DNA from: Streptomyces sp. ISL-36 | Lineage (GTDB): Bacteria > Actinomycetota > Actinomycetes > Streptomycetales > Streptomycetaceae | Direction of reading: 5' to 3' | Assembly (NCBI RefSeq): GCF_018614205.1 | Contig: NZ_JAGGOS010000065.1 | Location: 1-43,832, forward strand | Length of the DNA: 43,832 nucleotides | Shown here: positions 27,170-36,500 of the stretch, piece after piece | How the letters are laid out: every line of letters begins with the position of its first letter | How positions within the stretch are numbered: position 1 is the first letter of the stretch | Made by a program: the position numbers and the translations under genes | Notes under the pieces: generated by a model | Seen by the model: only the letters and a program-made list of their open reading frames with translations | Database searches by the model: none | Told to the model about the DNA's origin: nothing

Positions 27170-28162
27170 TCAGCCGGCGCGGTACGCGGTCCAGGCGTCG
27201 TTCATCCGCGTGACCTGGCCCACGGTGAACTGCGTCATGCACGCGTCGTACGTGTAGTCCATGAAGTTCTTGATCGGGTCCACACCGGGCTTGGACGCGC
27301 AGCTGTCACGTCCGACCGGGCACTCGTACGCCGGGCTCTTCTCGGCCGGCGTGTCGCTGACGTAGTCACCGTTTCCGTTGCAGCCGCCCTGGAACGTGTG
27401 GTACAGCCCCAGCCAGTGACCGACCTCGTGGGTGGCGGTGTCACCCTCGTCGTAGTTGGTCGCCGAGCCGCCCGGCAGCGAGGAGTCGAGGACGACGACA
27501 CCGTCCATGGACGGGTTGGAGTTGTACGAGGACGGGAAGGTCGCCCAGCCGAGCAGGCCGCCGCCGAGGTTGGCGGTGTAGAAGTTCAGCGCGCCCGCGC
27601 CGCCCTTGCGGAGCGTCTGCTTCATCTGCTTCTCGGCGGTGGAGCCGGAGGTCAGGTTGTACCAGGTCGCGTTGTCCGTGTAATCGGTCGAGGCAAGGGT
27701 GAACTGGAAGTTGGTGTTCACGTTGCCGGTGCCCTGGCCGCCGTAGGCCGCGTTCAGGACGGACATCTGGTTGTTGATGTCGGTGGCGCTGAGCTTGCCC
27801 GTGGTGCCGCTGTGGACGACGTGGAAGTAGACCGGGATGTTCACCACGGCGGCGGTGGCGTTCATGCCGCTCGCGCGGGCCGAGTCCAGTCTCTTCTTCA
27901 GGTCCGCGTCCATGGCCTTGGCCTGGGCGGCGGAGACCTCGTTCGGCTCGTGGCCGTGCTCGTCGGCGCCGCGGGACTTACGGGCGCCGGAGAGGACGTC
28001 CGTACCGTCCGCGCACTCCTCGGCGGAGAGGCCGGCGGCGGACGTGGTGACCGGGGCGGCCGACGGGGCGGAGAGCGGGGCCAGGGCCAGGGTTCCGGCC
28101 ATGACGGCGGTGCCGAGCATACGACGTGACATACGCGGCGATATACGGGTAAGAGCACGCAT
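27170..28162 (-). CDS. Secreted M43 (pappalysin-like) zinc metalloprotease
   Basis: This extracellular peptidase is 330 aa. The N-terminus has basic residues and a hydrophobic core (MLGTAVMAGTLALAPLSA, about 15-32) as a Sec-type signal, followed by a propeptide-like region to about residue 100. The zinc site is H245-E246-V-G-H249-W-L-G-L-Y-H255, the extended metzincin form, and NFMDYTYDACM provides the Met-turn. FTVGQVTRMNDAW closes the domain in the way usual for M43. ATG 28162 has a GAGGAG ribosome-binding site. The gene appears monocistronic. Confidence 0.92.
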   Translation of the reverse strand: MRALTRISPRMSRRMLGTAVMAGTLALAPLSAPSAAPVTTSAAGLSAEECADGTDVLSGARKSRGADEHGHEPNEVSAAQAKAMDADLKKRLDSARASGMNATAAVVNIPVYFHVVHSGTTGKLSATDINNQMSVLNAAYGGQGTGNVNTNFQFTLASTDYTDNATWYNLTSGSTAEKQMKQTLRKGGAGALNFYTANLGGGLLGWATFPSSYNSNPSMDGVVVLDSSLPGGSATNYDEGDTATHEVGHWLGLYHTFQGGCNGNGDYVSDTPAEKSPAYECPVGRDSCASKPGVDPIKNFMDYTYDACMTQFTVGQVTRMNDAWTAYRAG

Positions 28163-28350
28163 GGTGACTCCTCGCGGGGGGTTGTGGAGAGGAACTTCCT
28201 CGCCACCGCGGGGAGATTACGGGTCCATGTCAGACGTTGATGAGGATCGATCAAGCCCAATCATTCGTCGGGCAAATGGGGACATCGAGAAGAAAAACTT
28301 GTGCGCGTTCCGGAGTTTGAGACGTGGACGTAACGAACGGAGGGCCGAAG

Positions 28351-28394
28351 GCGGGTGGTGTGTCCGGATTCGATCTCTCGAATCGGCCACCCGC
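28351..28394. repeat. Compound inverted repeat between phoD and the M43 protease gene
   Basis: The outer arms GCGGGTGG (28351-28358) and CCACCCGC (28387-28394) enclose GATTCGA (28367-28373) and TCGAATC (28378-28384) with a TCTC loop. It lies about 190 nt upstream of the protease start. It may be a regulatory site or a transcript end. The rest of 28163-28457 shows no clear feature. Confidence 0.45.
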
Positions 28395-28457
28395 CCCGGC
28401 GATGTGATCTTCCGTTAACAAACTTGATCATGGCCGAATGTCGACCATGAGGTCACG

Positions 28458-30107
28458 TCAGTGAACCGGCTGGTACACCCGCTCGACACGCTGCGTTCCG
28501 CTGAGCGTCCGGTACGAGCGGGCCCAGGCGGTCGTGGCGTCCGCCCTCGCCTTGTCGGAGACCGTGTAGTAGTCCATCTGAGAGCGCTCCGCGGTCACGT
28601 CGAGCACGCCGTAGCCGTGGTGGTCCATGTCCACCCACTTCACATGGCGGTTGGCGGCCTTGACCGCTCCGGCCGCCACCACCGAGACCGTGCCCGGCGC
28701 CACATGGAGGATGTCGTCGAGGTTGTCCGAGGTCACCGAGGTCACCACGAACTCGGTCGCGGCCGACGGCGACAGCGGATACGTCGCCGCCTTCACCGGT
28801 ACGTCGTTGGCCCAGGCCATGTGGATGTCACCGGTCAGGAAGACGGTGTTCCGGACCGATCGCCCGGTCAGATGATCGAGCAGCTCCCTGCGGTCGTCCG
28901 TGTACCCGTCCCACTGGTCGACGTTGACCGCCAGCCCCTCCTTCGGCAGGCCGAGCAACTCGGCCAGCGGAGCGAGCAGATGGGCCGGCAGGGCGCCGAA
29001 GGCGACCGGCGAGATCATCACCGAGGTGCCGACCAGCTTCCAGGTCGCGTCGGAGCCCGCGAGGCCCGACTTCAGCCAGTCCAGCTGGGCACGGCCGGTG
29101 AGCGTGCGCTCCGGGTCGTCGACCGCGCCGTTGCCGATGCCCGCCTGCTGGGAGCGGAAGGACCGCAGGTCCAGCAGGTGCAGATCGGCCAGCTTGCCGA
29201 AGCGCAGCCTCCGGTAGACCGTGCCCTCGGTCGAGGCGCGGACCGGCATCCACTCGAAGTACGCCTGCTTGGCGGCGGCGACCCGGGCCGCCCACTCGCC
29301 CTCGGCGCCCGGCGTGTGGTTCTCCGCCCCGCCCGACCAGGCGTCGTTGGCGAACTCGTGGTCGTCCCAGATCGCGATCACCGGATGCGCGGCGTGCAGC
29401 GCCTGCAGGTCGGCGTCCGTCTTGTACTTGCCGTGCCGCGTGCGGTAGTCGGAGAGCGAGACGATCTCGTGGGCCGGCTCGTGCGGCCGGACGGTGTACT
29501 TCGCCGCGGGATAGCCGCCGGTGGCGTACTCGTAGAGGTAGTCGCCGAGGTGCAGGACGGCGTCCAGGTCCGCGCGGGCCGCGAGGTGACGGTAGGCGGA
29601 GAAGTAGCCGGACTCCCAGTTGGCGCAGGAGACGACGCCGAAACGGATGCCGGGTGTGGCGGCGTCGGTGGCCGGAGCGGTGCGGGTGCGGCCGACGGAG
29701 GAGACGGTGGTGCCGACCGTGAAGCGGTACCAATAGGTGGTCGAGGGGCGCAGGCCCCGCACGTCCACCTTGACGGTGTGGTCGGACGCGGCGGTCGCGG
29801 TGGTGGCCCCGCGGGCCACGGTCCGGGCGAAGGCGCGGTCCTCGGCGATCTCCCAGCCGACCGCGGCATCGGCTCCCCGCCGGGAACCGGGAACCGCGTC
29901 GGGGGTGGGAGTGACGCGCGTCCAGAGCAGGACGCCGTCGGGCAGCGGGTCGCCGGAGGCGACGCCGTGGAGGAATGCGGGGGCCTCGGTGCCCGCGAGG
30001 GCGGGGGAGGCCGTGCCCACCAGCGCCGGGGTGGCGACGGCCGTGACGGCTGCGGCCTTCACGACCGTACGGCGGGTGGGGGCAGAGGATATGAGTCGAC
30101 TGGTCAC
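28458..30107 (-). CDS. phoD: PhoD-family alkaline phosphatase, Tat-exported
   Basis: This extracellular Ca/Fe-dependent phosphodiesterase/phosphomonoesterase scavenges phosphate. The 549-aa protein begins with a twin-arginine signal (TRRTVVKAA, then a hydrophobic run and PALAG, about 10-39). An N-terminal Ig-like PhoD domain (about 42-150) comes before the catalytic domain. Metal-ligand blocks are visible: LHLGDYLYEY, IWDDHEFANDAW and FLTGDIHMAW. The start is GTG 30107. A perfect palindrome lies just upstream. I could not find a convincing PHO box, so phosphate control by PhoP is expected from the family but not shown. Confidence 0.93.
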   Translation of the reverse strand: MTSRLISSAPTRRTVVKAAAVTAVATPALVGTASPALAGTEAPAFLHGVASGDPLPDGVLLWTRVTPTPDAVPGSRRGADAAVGWEIAEDRAFARTVARGATTATAASDHTVKVDVRGLRPSTTYWYRFTVGTTVSSVGRTRTAPATDAATPGIRFGVVSCANWESGYFSAYRHLAARADLDAVLHLGDYLYEYATGGYPAAKYTVRPHEPAHEIVSLSDYRTRHGKYKTDADLQALHAAHPVIAIWDDHEFANDAWSGGAENHTPGAEGEWAARVAAAKQAYFEWMPVRASTEGTVYRRLRFGKLADLHLLDLRSFRSQQAGIGNGAVDDPERTLTGRAQLDWLKSGLAGSDATWKLVGTSVMISPVAFGALPAHLLAPLAELLGLPKEGLAVNVDQWDGYTDDRRELLDHLTGRSVRNTVFLTGDIHMAWANDVPVKAATYPLSPSAATEFVVTSVTSDNLDDILHVAPGTVSVVAAGAVKAANRHVKWVDMDHHGYGVLDVTAERSQMDYYTVSDKARADATTAWARSYRTLSGTQRVERVYQPVH

Positions 30108-30119
30108 GGCCAGTCAGAT

Positions 30120-30131
30120 TACTGATCAGTA
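30120..30131. promoter_or_regulatory. Perfect 12-bp palindrome upstream of phoD
   Basis: TACTGATCAGTA ends 12 nt before the phoD start codon, which places it at the ribosome-binding or promoter region. Operator function is a guess. Confidence 0.35.
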
Positions 30132-30187
30132 TGACGAACAGGCAGGCGAAAACCGGAAAGTTCGCGGCCCGGACGTCAGGAGCCACC

Positions 30188-30337
30188 GGAAGTCCGCCTG
30201 GTGAGTCCGGAGCCCCCGGGAGTCCGCCGGTCCCGGAAGTCCGCCGGCCCCGTGAGTCCACAGCCCCCGGGAGTCCGCCGGTCCCGGAAGTCCGCCGGCC
30301 CCGTGAGTCCACAGCCCCCGGGAGTCCGCCGGCCCCG
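30188..30337. repeat. 17-bp / 51-bp minisatellite between phoD and the DsbA-like gene
   Basis: Three related 17-mers (gggagtccgccggtccc, ggaagtccgccggcccc, gtgagtccacagccccc) form a 51-bp higher-order unit. Two perfect copies lie at 30213-30263 and 30264-30314, with partial copies on both sides, giving about 8-9 seventeen-mers. The stretch is noncoding between two - strand genes. Confidence 0.9.
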
Positions 30338-30361
30338 GGTGAGGCGGGCTCACCGGGGGCC
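30331..30361 (-). terminator. Terminator hairpin of the DsbA-like gene
   Basis: A 13-bp stem (30331-30343 with 30349-30361, one mismatch) has a 5-nt loop. It lies 18 nt after the stop and partly overlaps the end of the minisatellite. Confidence 0.65.
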
Positions 30362-30379
30362 GGGGACTCCGGACACCTC

Positions 30380-31195
30380 TCAGCCCTTGAGCGCCGGGGT
30401 GATGGCGGCGTTGAACTCCTCCACCGACATCGGCGGGCTGTCGGTGCCCTTGGCGGTCAGCGTCTTGCCGTCCATCTTCAGCGTCGGCGTCCCCGTCACG
30501 CCGCTGGCGTCGAAGGCCGCGGACATCTTCATCGCCCAGGCGTCGAAGGTGCCGTTCTCCACGTTCTTCTTGAACGCCGCGTTGCCCTTCAGCGCCGGGA
30601 CCGAGTTCGCGACCTCCAGCAGGTAGGAGTCCTTGGCGAACTTGTCCTGGCTCTCCTCCGGGTGGAACTGCGGGGAGTAGAGCGCCGCCTTGTACTTCAT
30701 GAACGCCTCGGGGCTCACATCGAGCGCCGCGCCGAGGGCGGACAGGGCGTTCTTCGACCCCTCGCCCTGGGTGGCGTTGTCGATGAAGGTCGCACCGATG
30801 TACTTGATCTTGTACTTGCCGGCCTCGACGTCCTTCTCGACCGTCGCGCCGACCTGCTGCTCGAACGTCGCGCAGACCGGGCAGCGCGAGTCCTCGTACA
30901 GCTCCAGCGTCTTCTTCGCGATCGGCTTGCCGATGACCACCGTCGTGCCGTTCGTGCCCTCGGTGTTCTTGGGCGCGGTGACGTTCGACTCCTTGGCCAT
31001 CGCCTCCCAGTGGGACGGCTTGTTGGCCTGGACGACGGCGTAACCGATGCCGCCGGCGACCGCCAGAACGGCGACGGCCGAGACACCGACGATCACCTGG
31101 CGGCGGGCCTTGTCCTTCTTGGCCTGGCGCTCGCGCTCGATGCGCAGCCGCTCGCGGGCGGCCGCCTTGTTGGCCTGGCTGTTGCGTGCACTCAT
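30380..31195 (-). CDS. Membrane-anchored DsbA-like thioredoxin-fold protein
   Basis: This is a probable extracytoplasmic thiol-disulfide oxidoreductase. From ATG 31195 the protein is 271 aa. A highly charged cytoplasmic N-terminus (about 1-32, Arg/Lys/Glu/Ala) is followed by one membrane helix (about 33-54). The DsbA-type thioredoxin fold carries the active site C105-P-V-C108 and a cis-Pro loop GVTGTPTL. The fold has the long helical insert usual in DsbA. The upstream in-frame stretch is not related. The ribosome-binding site is ACGGAG. The gene follows an unknown membrane-protein gene in the same direction (71-nt gap). Confidence 0.9.
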   Translation of the reverse strand: MSARNSQANKAAARERLRIERERQAKKDKARRQVIVGVSAVAVLAVAGGIGYAVVQANKPSHWEAMAKESNVTAPKNTEGTNGTTVVIGKPIAKKTLELYEDSRCPVCATFEQQVGATVEKDVEAGKYKIKYIGATFIDNATQGEGSKNALSALGAALDVSPEAFMKYKAALYSPQFHPEESQDKFAKDSYLLEVANSVPALKGNAAFKKNVENGTFDAWAMKMSAAFDASGVTGTPTLKMDGKTLTAKGTDSPPMSVEEFNAAITPALKG

Positions 31196-31266
31196 GGTCG
31201 TGATCTCCGTGGGACGAACCGACGCGCGGGGGCGTCGGAGGCAGAAAGGGAAGGAAGCTGCGGTGC

Positions 31267-31953
31267 TCAGACGAGGGCGAAGCCCGAGCGCGGCGGTCCC
31301 CGCCGTCCGACGGAGTGCACGAGAAGACGGGTACGGGACCGGCGCGGCCGCTCCGAAGGACGCCCTCCGCGCCCCCGCGCCGGGCGCGGGGCGCCGCACA
31401 GCGCGGACAGGAGCAGCAGCGGCCGGAACGCGAACGCCGCCACCGCGCCGATCAGCCGGGCCAGCGCCCGCTCGCCGTGGAGCAGCCAGGCCGCCGCGCA
31501 CAGCCCCACCGACACATGGGCCGCGAGCAGCAGCCACGGCAGGGCCGGGTCGGAGGAGTTCAGCAGCGCCACCGCGCCCCCGTGCTCGGGGACGGCCACC
31601 CCCGGAAGCGGGGCGCCGATCGCGCCGCCGCACAGCACGTCCACGCCCACCGCGCGCAGCGATCCGGCGACCGGTCCGCCGGACGGGCCGTAACAGACCG
31701 TCTGGCCGGTCGTGAAGACCGTGTCGGCCGCCAGCTCCAGCGGCACGAGCAGCCCGGCGATCGGGCCGAAGCCGCGCTCGCGGCCGGCCAGCGCGTACGC
31801 CACGGCGAACACGCCGGCCGAGAGGAGCCCCACCGTCAGCAGCGGCAGCGGCACCCGGGAGAGCAGCACATGGGAGCCGGCGGACAGCGTCACGACCAGT
31901 GCCGTGAAGAGCGCCGCCCGCAGCCCCCTGAGCCGCGTCCCTGATATGTCCAT
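31267..31953 (-). CDS. Integral membrane protein of unknown function
   Basis: The 228-aa protein has about four or five hydrophobic stretches (about 12-30, 34-56, 62-80, 135-160 and 165-185). A loop with two cysteines (TVCYG and VLCGG, about 85-112) lies between the third and fourth, and the tail of about 40 residues is strongly Arg/Pro-rich. I do not recognise the family. It lies directly upstream of the DsbA-like gene on the same strand. With cysteines in its large loop it could be a substrate or redox partner of that protein, but this is speculation. No ribosome-binding site is evident before ATG 31953, and a CACACT box about 10 nt upstream suggests a leaderless or very short leader. Confidence 0.7.
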   Translation of the reverse strand: MDISGTRLRGLRAALFTALVVTLSAGSHVLLSRVPLPLLTVGLLSAGVFAVAYALAGRERGFGPIAGLLVPLELAADTVFTTGQTVCYGPSGGPVAGSLRAVGVDVLCGGAIGAPLPGVAVPEHGGAVALLNSSDPALPWLLLAAHVSVGLCAAAWLLHGERALARLIGAVAAFAFRPLLLLSALCGAPRPARGRGGRPSERPRRSRTRLLVHSVGRRGPPRSGFALV

Positions 31954-32016
31954 AGCGCTGGAGAGTGTGCCATGCCTTCCTGTAGGACCCCTCTGAAGGG
32001 GCGCCCCTGGACCGGC

Positions 32017-33342
32017 CTACAGGCCGGGGATCCGGCCGTTGCGGAACAGGTCGACGAAGATCTGGTGGTCGGCACGCGCGCGTGCGCCGTAACGGTGCGC
32101 GAAGTCGACGAGCAGCTCCGCGAAGCCCTCCTCGTCGGCCGCGATGGCCGCGTCGATGGCCCGCTCGGTCGAGAACGGCACCAGGGAGTGGCCGCTTGAG
32201 TCGTCCGCGGCCGCGTGCATCGTCGCCGTCGCCCGGCCGAGGTCGGCCACGGTCGCAGCGATCTCCTCCGAGTCGTCGATGTCCGACCAGTCCAGGTCCA
32301 CCGCGTACGGCGAGACCTCCGCGACCAGCTGCCCCGAGCCGTCGAGCTCGGTCCAGCCCAGCCACGGGTCCGCGTGCGCCTGCAGCGCCCGCTGGGAGAT
32401 GACCGTGCGGTGGCCCTCGTGCTGGAAGTACTCCCGTACCGCCGCGTCCGTCACATGGCGCGACACCGCCGGGGTCTGCGCCTGCTTGAGGTAGATCACG
32501 ACGTCGTTCTCGAGGGCGTCGCTGTTGCCCTCCAGAAGGATGTTGTACGAGGGGAGGCCGGCCGAGCCGATGCCGACGCCCCGCCGTCCGACCACGTCCT
32601 TGACCCGGTACGAGTCCGGGCGGGTCAGGCTCGACTCCGGCAGGGTCTCCAGGTAGCCGTCGAAGGCCGCCAGGACCTTGTAGCGGGTGGCCGCGTCCAG
32701 CTCGATGGCGCCGCCGCCCGAGGAGAAGCGGCGCTCGAAGTCGCGGATCTCGGTCATCGAGTCCAGGAGCCCGAAGCGGGTCATGCCGCGGGCGTCGCGC
32801 AGGGCGTCCAGGAGCGGCCCCTCGGCCGTGTCCAGGGTGAAGGGCGGGACCTCGTCGTCCTTGGCGCCGGTCGCCAGGGCGTGGATGCGCTCCCGGTAGG
32901 CGGCGGCGTAGATCCGTACCAGCTCCGTGATCTGCTCGTCACCGAGCGCCTTGGTGTAGCCGATCAGCGCGAGGGAGGCGGAGAGCCGCTTGAGGTCCCA
33001 GGTGAAGGGGCCGACGTACGCCTCGTCGAAGTCGTTGACGTTGAAGATCAGCCGACCGGTGGCGTCCATGTACGTGCCGAAGTTCTCGGCGTGCAGGTCG
33101 CCGTGGATCCAGACCCGGCCGGTCCGCTCGTCCAGGTACGGCCCGCCGTGGCGCTCCCGCTCCAGGTCCGCGTAGAACAGGCAGGCCGTGCCCCGGTAGA
33201 AGGCGAAGGCGGAGGCGGCCATCTTGCGGAACTTGACCCGGAAGGCGGCCGGGTCGGCGGCGAGGAGCTCACCGAAGGCGGTGTCGAAGACGGCGAGGAT
33301 CTGCTCACCGCGCTCGGCGGCGGTGGGCTGGGGGACCGACAT
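32017..33342 (-). CDS. DUF2252 family protein (kinase-like fold)
   Basis: The 441-aa cytoplasmic protein belongs to DUF2252. The conserved block RVWIHGDLHAENFG (about 96-110) and NVNDFDEAYVGPFTWDLKRL (about 121-140) resemble the catalytic and metal-binding loops of aminoglycoside-phosphotransferase-like kinases. LPSYNILLEG and YLKQAQTPAV are further family blocks. The phosphoryl acceptor, if any, is unknown. ATG 33342 has a strong AGGAGG site. It is divergent from dnaE with 224 bp between starts. Confidence 0.88.
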   Translation of the reverse strand: MSVPQPTAAERGEQILAVFDTAFGELLAADPAAFRVKFRKMAASAFAFYRGTACLFYADLERERHGGPYLDERTGRVWIHGDLHAENFGTYMDATGRLIFNVNDFDEAYVGPFTWDLKRLSASLALIGYTKALGDEQITELVRIYAAAYRERIHALATGAKDDEVPPFTLDTAEGPLLDALRDARGMTRFGLLDSMTEIRDFERRFSSGGGAIELDAATRYKVLAAFDGYLETLPESSLTRPDSYRVKDVVGRRGVGIGSAGLPSYNILLEGNSDALENDVVIYLKQAQTPAVSRHVTDAAVREYFQHEGHRTVISQRALQAHADPWLGWTELDGSGQLVAEVSPYAVDLDWSDIDDSEEIAATVADLGRATATMHAAADDSSGHSLVPFSTERAIDAAIAADEEGFAELLVDFAHRYGARARADHQIFVDLFRNGRIPGL

Positions 33343-33566
33343 CGGTGGGTGCCTCCTGGTACGGGCTGTGGCGCAAAATGGTGCATGACAAAAAGGACGC
33401 GTGTTTCCGTGTCCTCAACGCGCGACCGTACTCCGGAGTGCCCACCCGTCGCCCGGCCGGCGCCCCCACTGGAGGGCTCCGCCCCGCAGTGTTCCACTCC
33501 GGGTTGTCAGTGGGGAGACGTAGACTTCCACGCTGTCCCCCCAGACTGTTTTGGAGGCCTTCCGCC
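33343..33566. promoter_or_regulatory. Divergent intergenic region between the DUF2252 gene and dnaE
   Basis: It holds a TAGACT -10-like box at 33521-33526 without a proper -35, and a GGAGG ribosome-binding site (33553-33557) for dnaE. TTGTCA at 33504-33509 is only 11 nt from the -10 and so does not make a standard promoter with it. Nothing else is recognisable. Confidence 0.35.
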
Positions 33567-36500
33567 GTGACCAAGCCGCCCTTCACGCACCTTCACGTCC
33601 ACACCCAGTACTCCCTGCTGGACGGTGCCGCGCGGCTCAAGGACATGTTCGAGGCGTGCAACGAGATGGGCATGTCCCACATCGCCATGTCCGACCACGG
33701 CAACCTCCACGGGGCGTACGACTTCTTCCACTCCGCGAAGAAGGCCGGCGTGACGCCGATCATCGGCATCGAGGCCTACGTCGCACCCGAGTCCCGGCGC
33801 AACAAGCGGAAGATCCAGTGGGGCCAGCCGCACCAGAAGAAGGACGACGTCTCCGGTTCGGGTGGTTACACCCACAAGACGATCTGGGCGGCCAACGCGA
33901 CGGGGCTGCACAACCTCTTCAAGCTCTCCTCCGACGCCTACGCCGAGGGCTGGCTGCAGAAGTGGCCCCGGATGGACAAGGAGACCATCTCCCAGTGGTC
34001 CGAGGGGCTGATCGCCTCCACCGGCTGCCCCTCCGGCGAGCTGCAGACCCGGCTGCGCCTCGGCCAGTTCGACGAGGCCCTGAAGTCCGCCTCCGAGTAC
34101 CAGGACATCTTCGGCAAGGACCGGTACTTCCTGGAGCTGATGGACCACGGCATCGAGATCGAGCGCCGGGTCCGTGACGGGCTCCTGGAGATCGGCAAGA
34201 AGCTCGGCATCCCCCCGCTGGTCACCAACGACTCGCACTACACGTACGCGCACGAGGCCGGCGCCCACGACGCCCTGCTGTGCATCCAGACCGGCAAGAA
34301 CCTCTCCGACCCGGACCGCTTCAAGTTCGACGGCACCGGCTACTACCTGAAGTCGACGGACGAGATGTACGCCATCGACTCCTCCGACGCCTGGCAGGAA
34401 GGCTGCGCCAACACGCAGCTGGTCGCCGACCAGATCGACACCAGCGGCATGTTCGAGGCCAAGAACCTCATGCCGAAGTTCGACATCCCCGAGGGCTACA
34501 CCGAGGTCACCTGGTTCCGCGAGGAGACCATGCGCGGTATGCACCGGCGCTTCCCCGGCGGCATCCCCGACGACCGGATGCGGCAGGCCGAGTACGAGAT
34601 GGACACGATCATCTCGATGGGCTTCCCCGGCTACTTCCTCGTCGTCGCCGACTTCATCATGTGGGCCAAGAAGCAGGGCATCGCCGTCGGCCCCGGCCGA
34701 GGCTCCGCGGCCGGCTCGATCGTCGCCTACGCCCTGGGCATCACCGACCTCGACCCGATCCCGCACGGCCTGATCTTCGAGCGCTTCCTCAACCCCGAGC
34801 GCATCTCGATGCCCGATGTCGACATCGACTTCGACGAGCGTCGGCGCGTCGAGGTCATCCGGTACGTGACGGAGAAGTACGGCTCCGACAAGGTCGCCAT
34901 GATCGGCACGTACGGCAAGATCAAGGCGAAGAACGCGATCAAGGACTCCGCCCGCGTCCTCGGCTACCCGTACGCCATGGGCGACCGGCTCACAAAGGCC
35001 ATGCCCGCCGACGTCCTCGGCAAGGGCATCGACCTCAACGGCATCACCGACCCCTCCCACCCGCGCTACAGCGAGGCGGGCGAGATCCGGGCGATGTACG
35101 AGAACGAGCCGGACGTGAAGAAGGTCATCGACACCGCCAGGGGCGTCGAGGGCCTGGTCCGGCAGATGGGCGTCCACGCGGCCGGCGTGATCATGTCCAG
35201 CGAGCCCATCGTCGACCACGCCCCGATCTGGGTGCGGCACACGGACGGCGTGACCATCACGCAGTGGGACTACCCGCAGTGCGAGTCGCTCGGCCTGCTC
35301 AAGATGGACTTCCTGGGCCTGCGGAACCTGACCATCATGGACGACGCCGTCAAGATGGTGAAGGCCAACAAGGGCATCGACCTCGACCTGCTGGCGCTGC
35401 CGCTGGACGATCCCAAGACCTTCGAACTGCTCCAGCGCGGTGAGACCCTCGGTGTCTTCCAGTTCGACGGCGGCCCCATGCGCTCGCTGCTGCGGCTGAT
35501 GAAGCCCGACAACTTCGAGGACATCTCCGCCGTCTCGGCCCTGTACCGCCCGGGCCCGATGGGCATGAACTCCCACACGAACTACGCGCTGCGCAAGAAC
35601 AAGCAGCAGGAGATCACGCCGATCCACCCGGAGCTGGAGGAGCCGCTCAGGGAGGTCCTGGACGTCACCTACGGCCTGATCGTGTACCAGGAGCAGGTGC
35701 AGAAGGCCGCCCAGATCATCGCCGGGTACTCCCTCGGCGAGGCCGACATCCTCCGCCGCGTGATGGGCAAGAAGAAGCCCGAGGAGCTGGCGAAGAACTT
35801 CGTCCTCTTCCAGAAGGGCGCCCGGGACAAGGGGTACAGCGACGAGGCCGTCCAGGCCCTGTGGGACGTCCTGGTCCCCTTCGCCGGCTACGCCTTCAAC
35901 AAGGCCCACTCCGCCGCGTACGGTCTGGTCTCGTACTGGACCGCGTATCTCAAGGCCAACCACCCCGCCGAGTACATGGCGGGGCTGCTCACCTCGGTCA
36001 AGGACGACAAGGACAAGTCCGCGGTCTACCTCAACGAGTGCCGCCGCATGGGCATCAGGGTCCTGCCGCCCAATGTGAACGAGTCCGAGTCGAACTTCGC
36101 CGCCCAGGGCGACGACGTGATCCTCTTCGGCCTCTCCGCCGTCCGCAACGTCGGTACCAACGTCGTCGATTCGATCATCAAGACCCGCAAGGCGAAGGGG
36201 AAGTACTCCTCCTTCCCCGACTTCCTCGACAAGGTCGAGGCGGTCGTCTGCAACAAGCGGACCATCGAGTCGCTGATCAAGGCCGGTGCCTTCGACGAGA
36301 TGGGCCACACCCGCAAGGGGCTCGTCGCCCACCACGAACCCATGATCGACAACGTGGTGGCGGTCAAGCGCAAGGAGGCCGAGGGACAGTTCGACCTCTT
36401 CGGCGGCATGAGCGACGAGGCCGGCGACGAGCCGGGCTTCGGCCTCGACGTCGAGTTCTCCGACGTCGAGTGGGAGAAGTCCTACCTGCTCGCCCAGGAG

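Noticed and set aside
27167..28129. A 320-codon + strand frame opposite the M43 protease gene
   Set aside because: The - strand frame has the HExxHxxGxxH zinc site, signal peptide and ribosome-binding site, whereas this frame has only Val/Gly/Arg-rich sequence.
30120..30180. PHO box upstream of phoD
   Set aside because: Only one loose GTTCGTC-like unit was found, without the expected spaced direct repeats.
30188..30337. CRISPR array
   Set aside because: The 17-bp units are contiguous with no unique spacers, and no cas genes are nearby.
33504..33526. dnaE promoter TTGTCA plus TAGACT
   Set aside because: Spacing is only 11 nt, too short for a standard two-box promoter. Only the -10-like box was kept, at low confidence.
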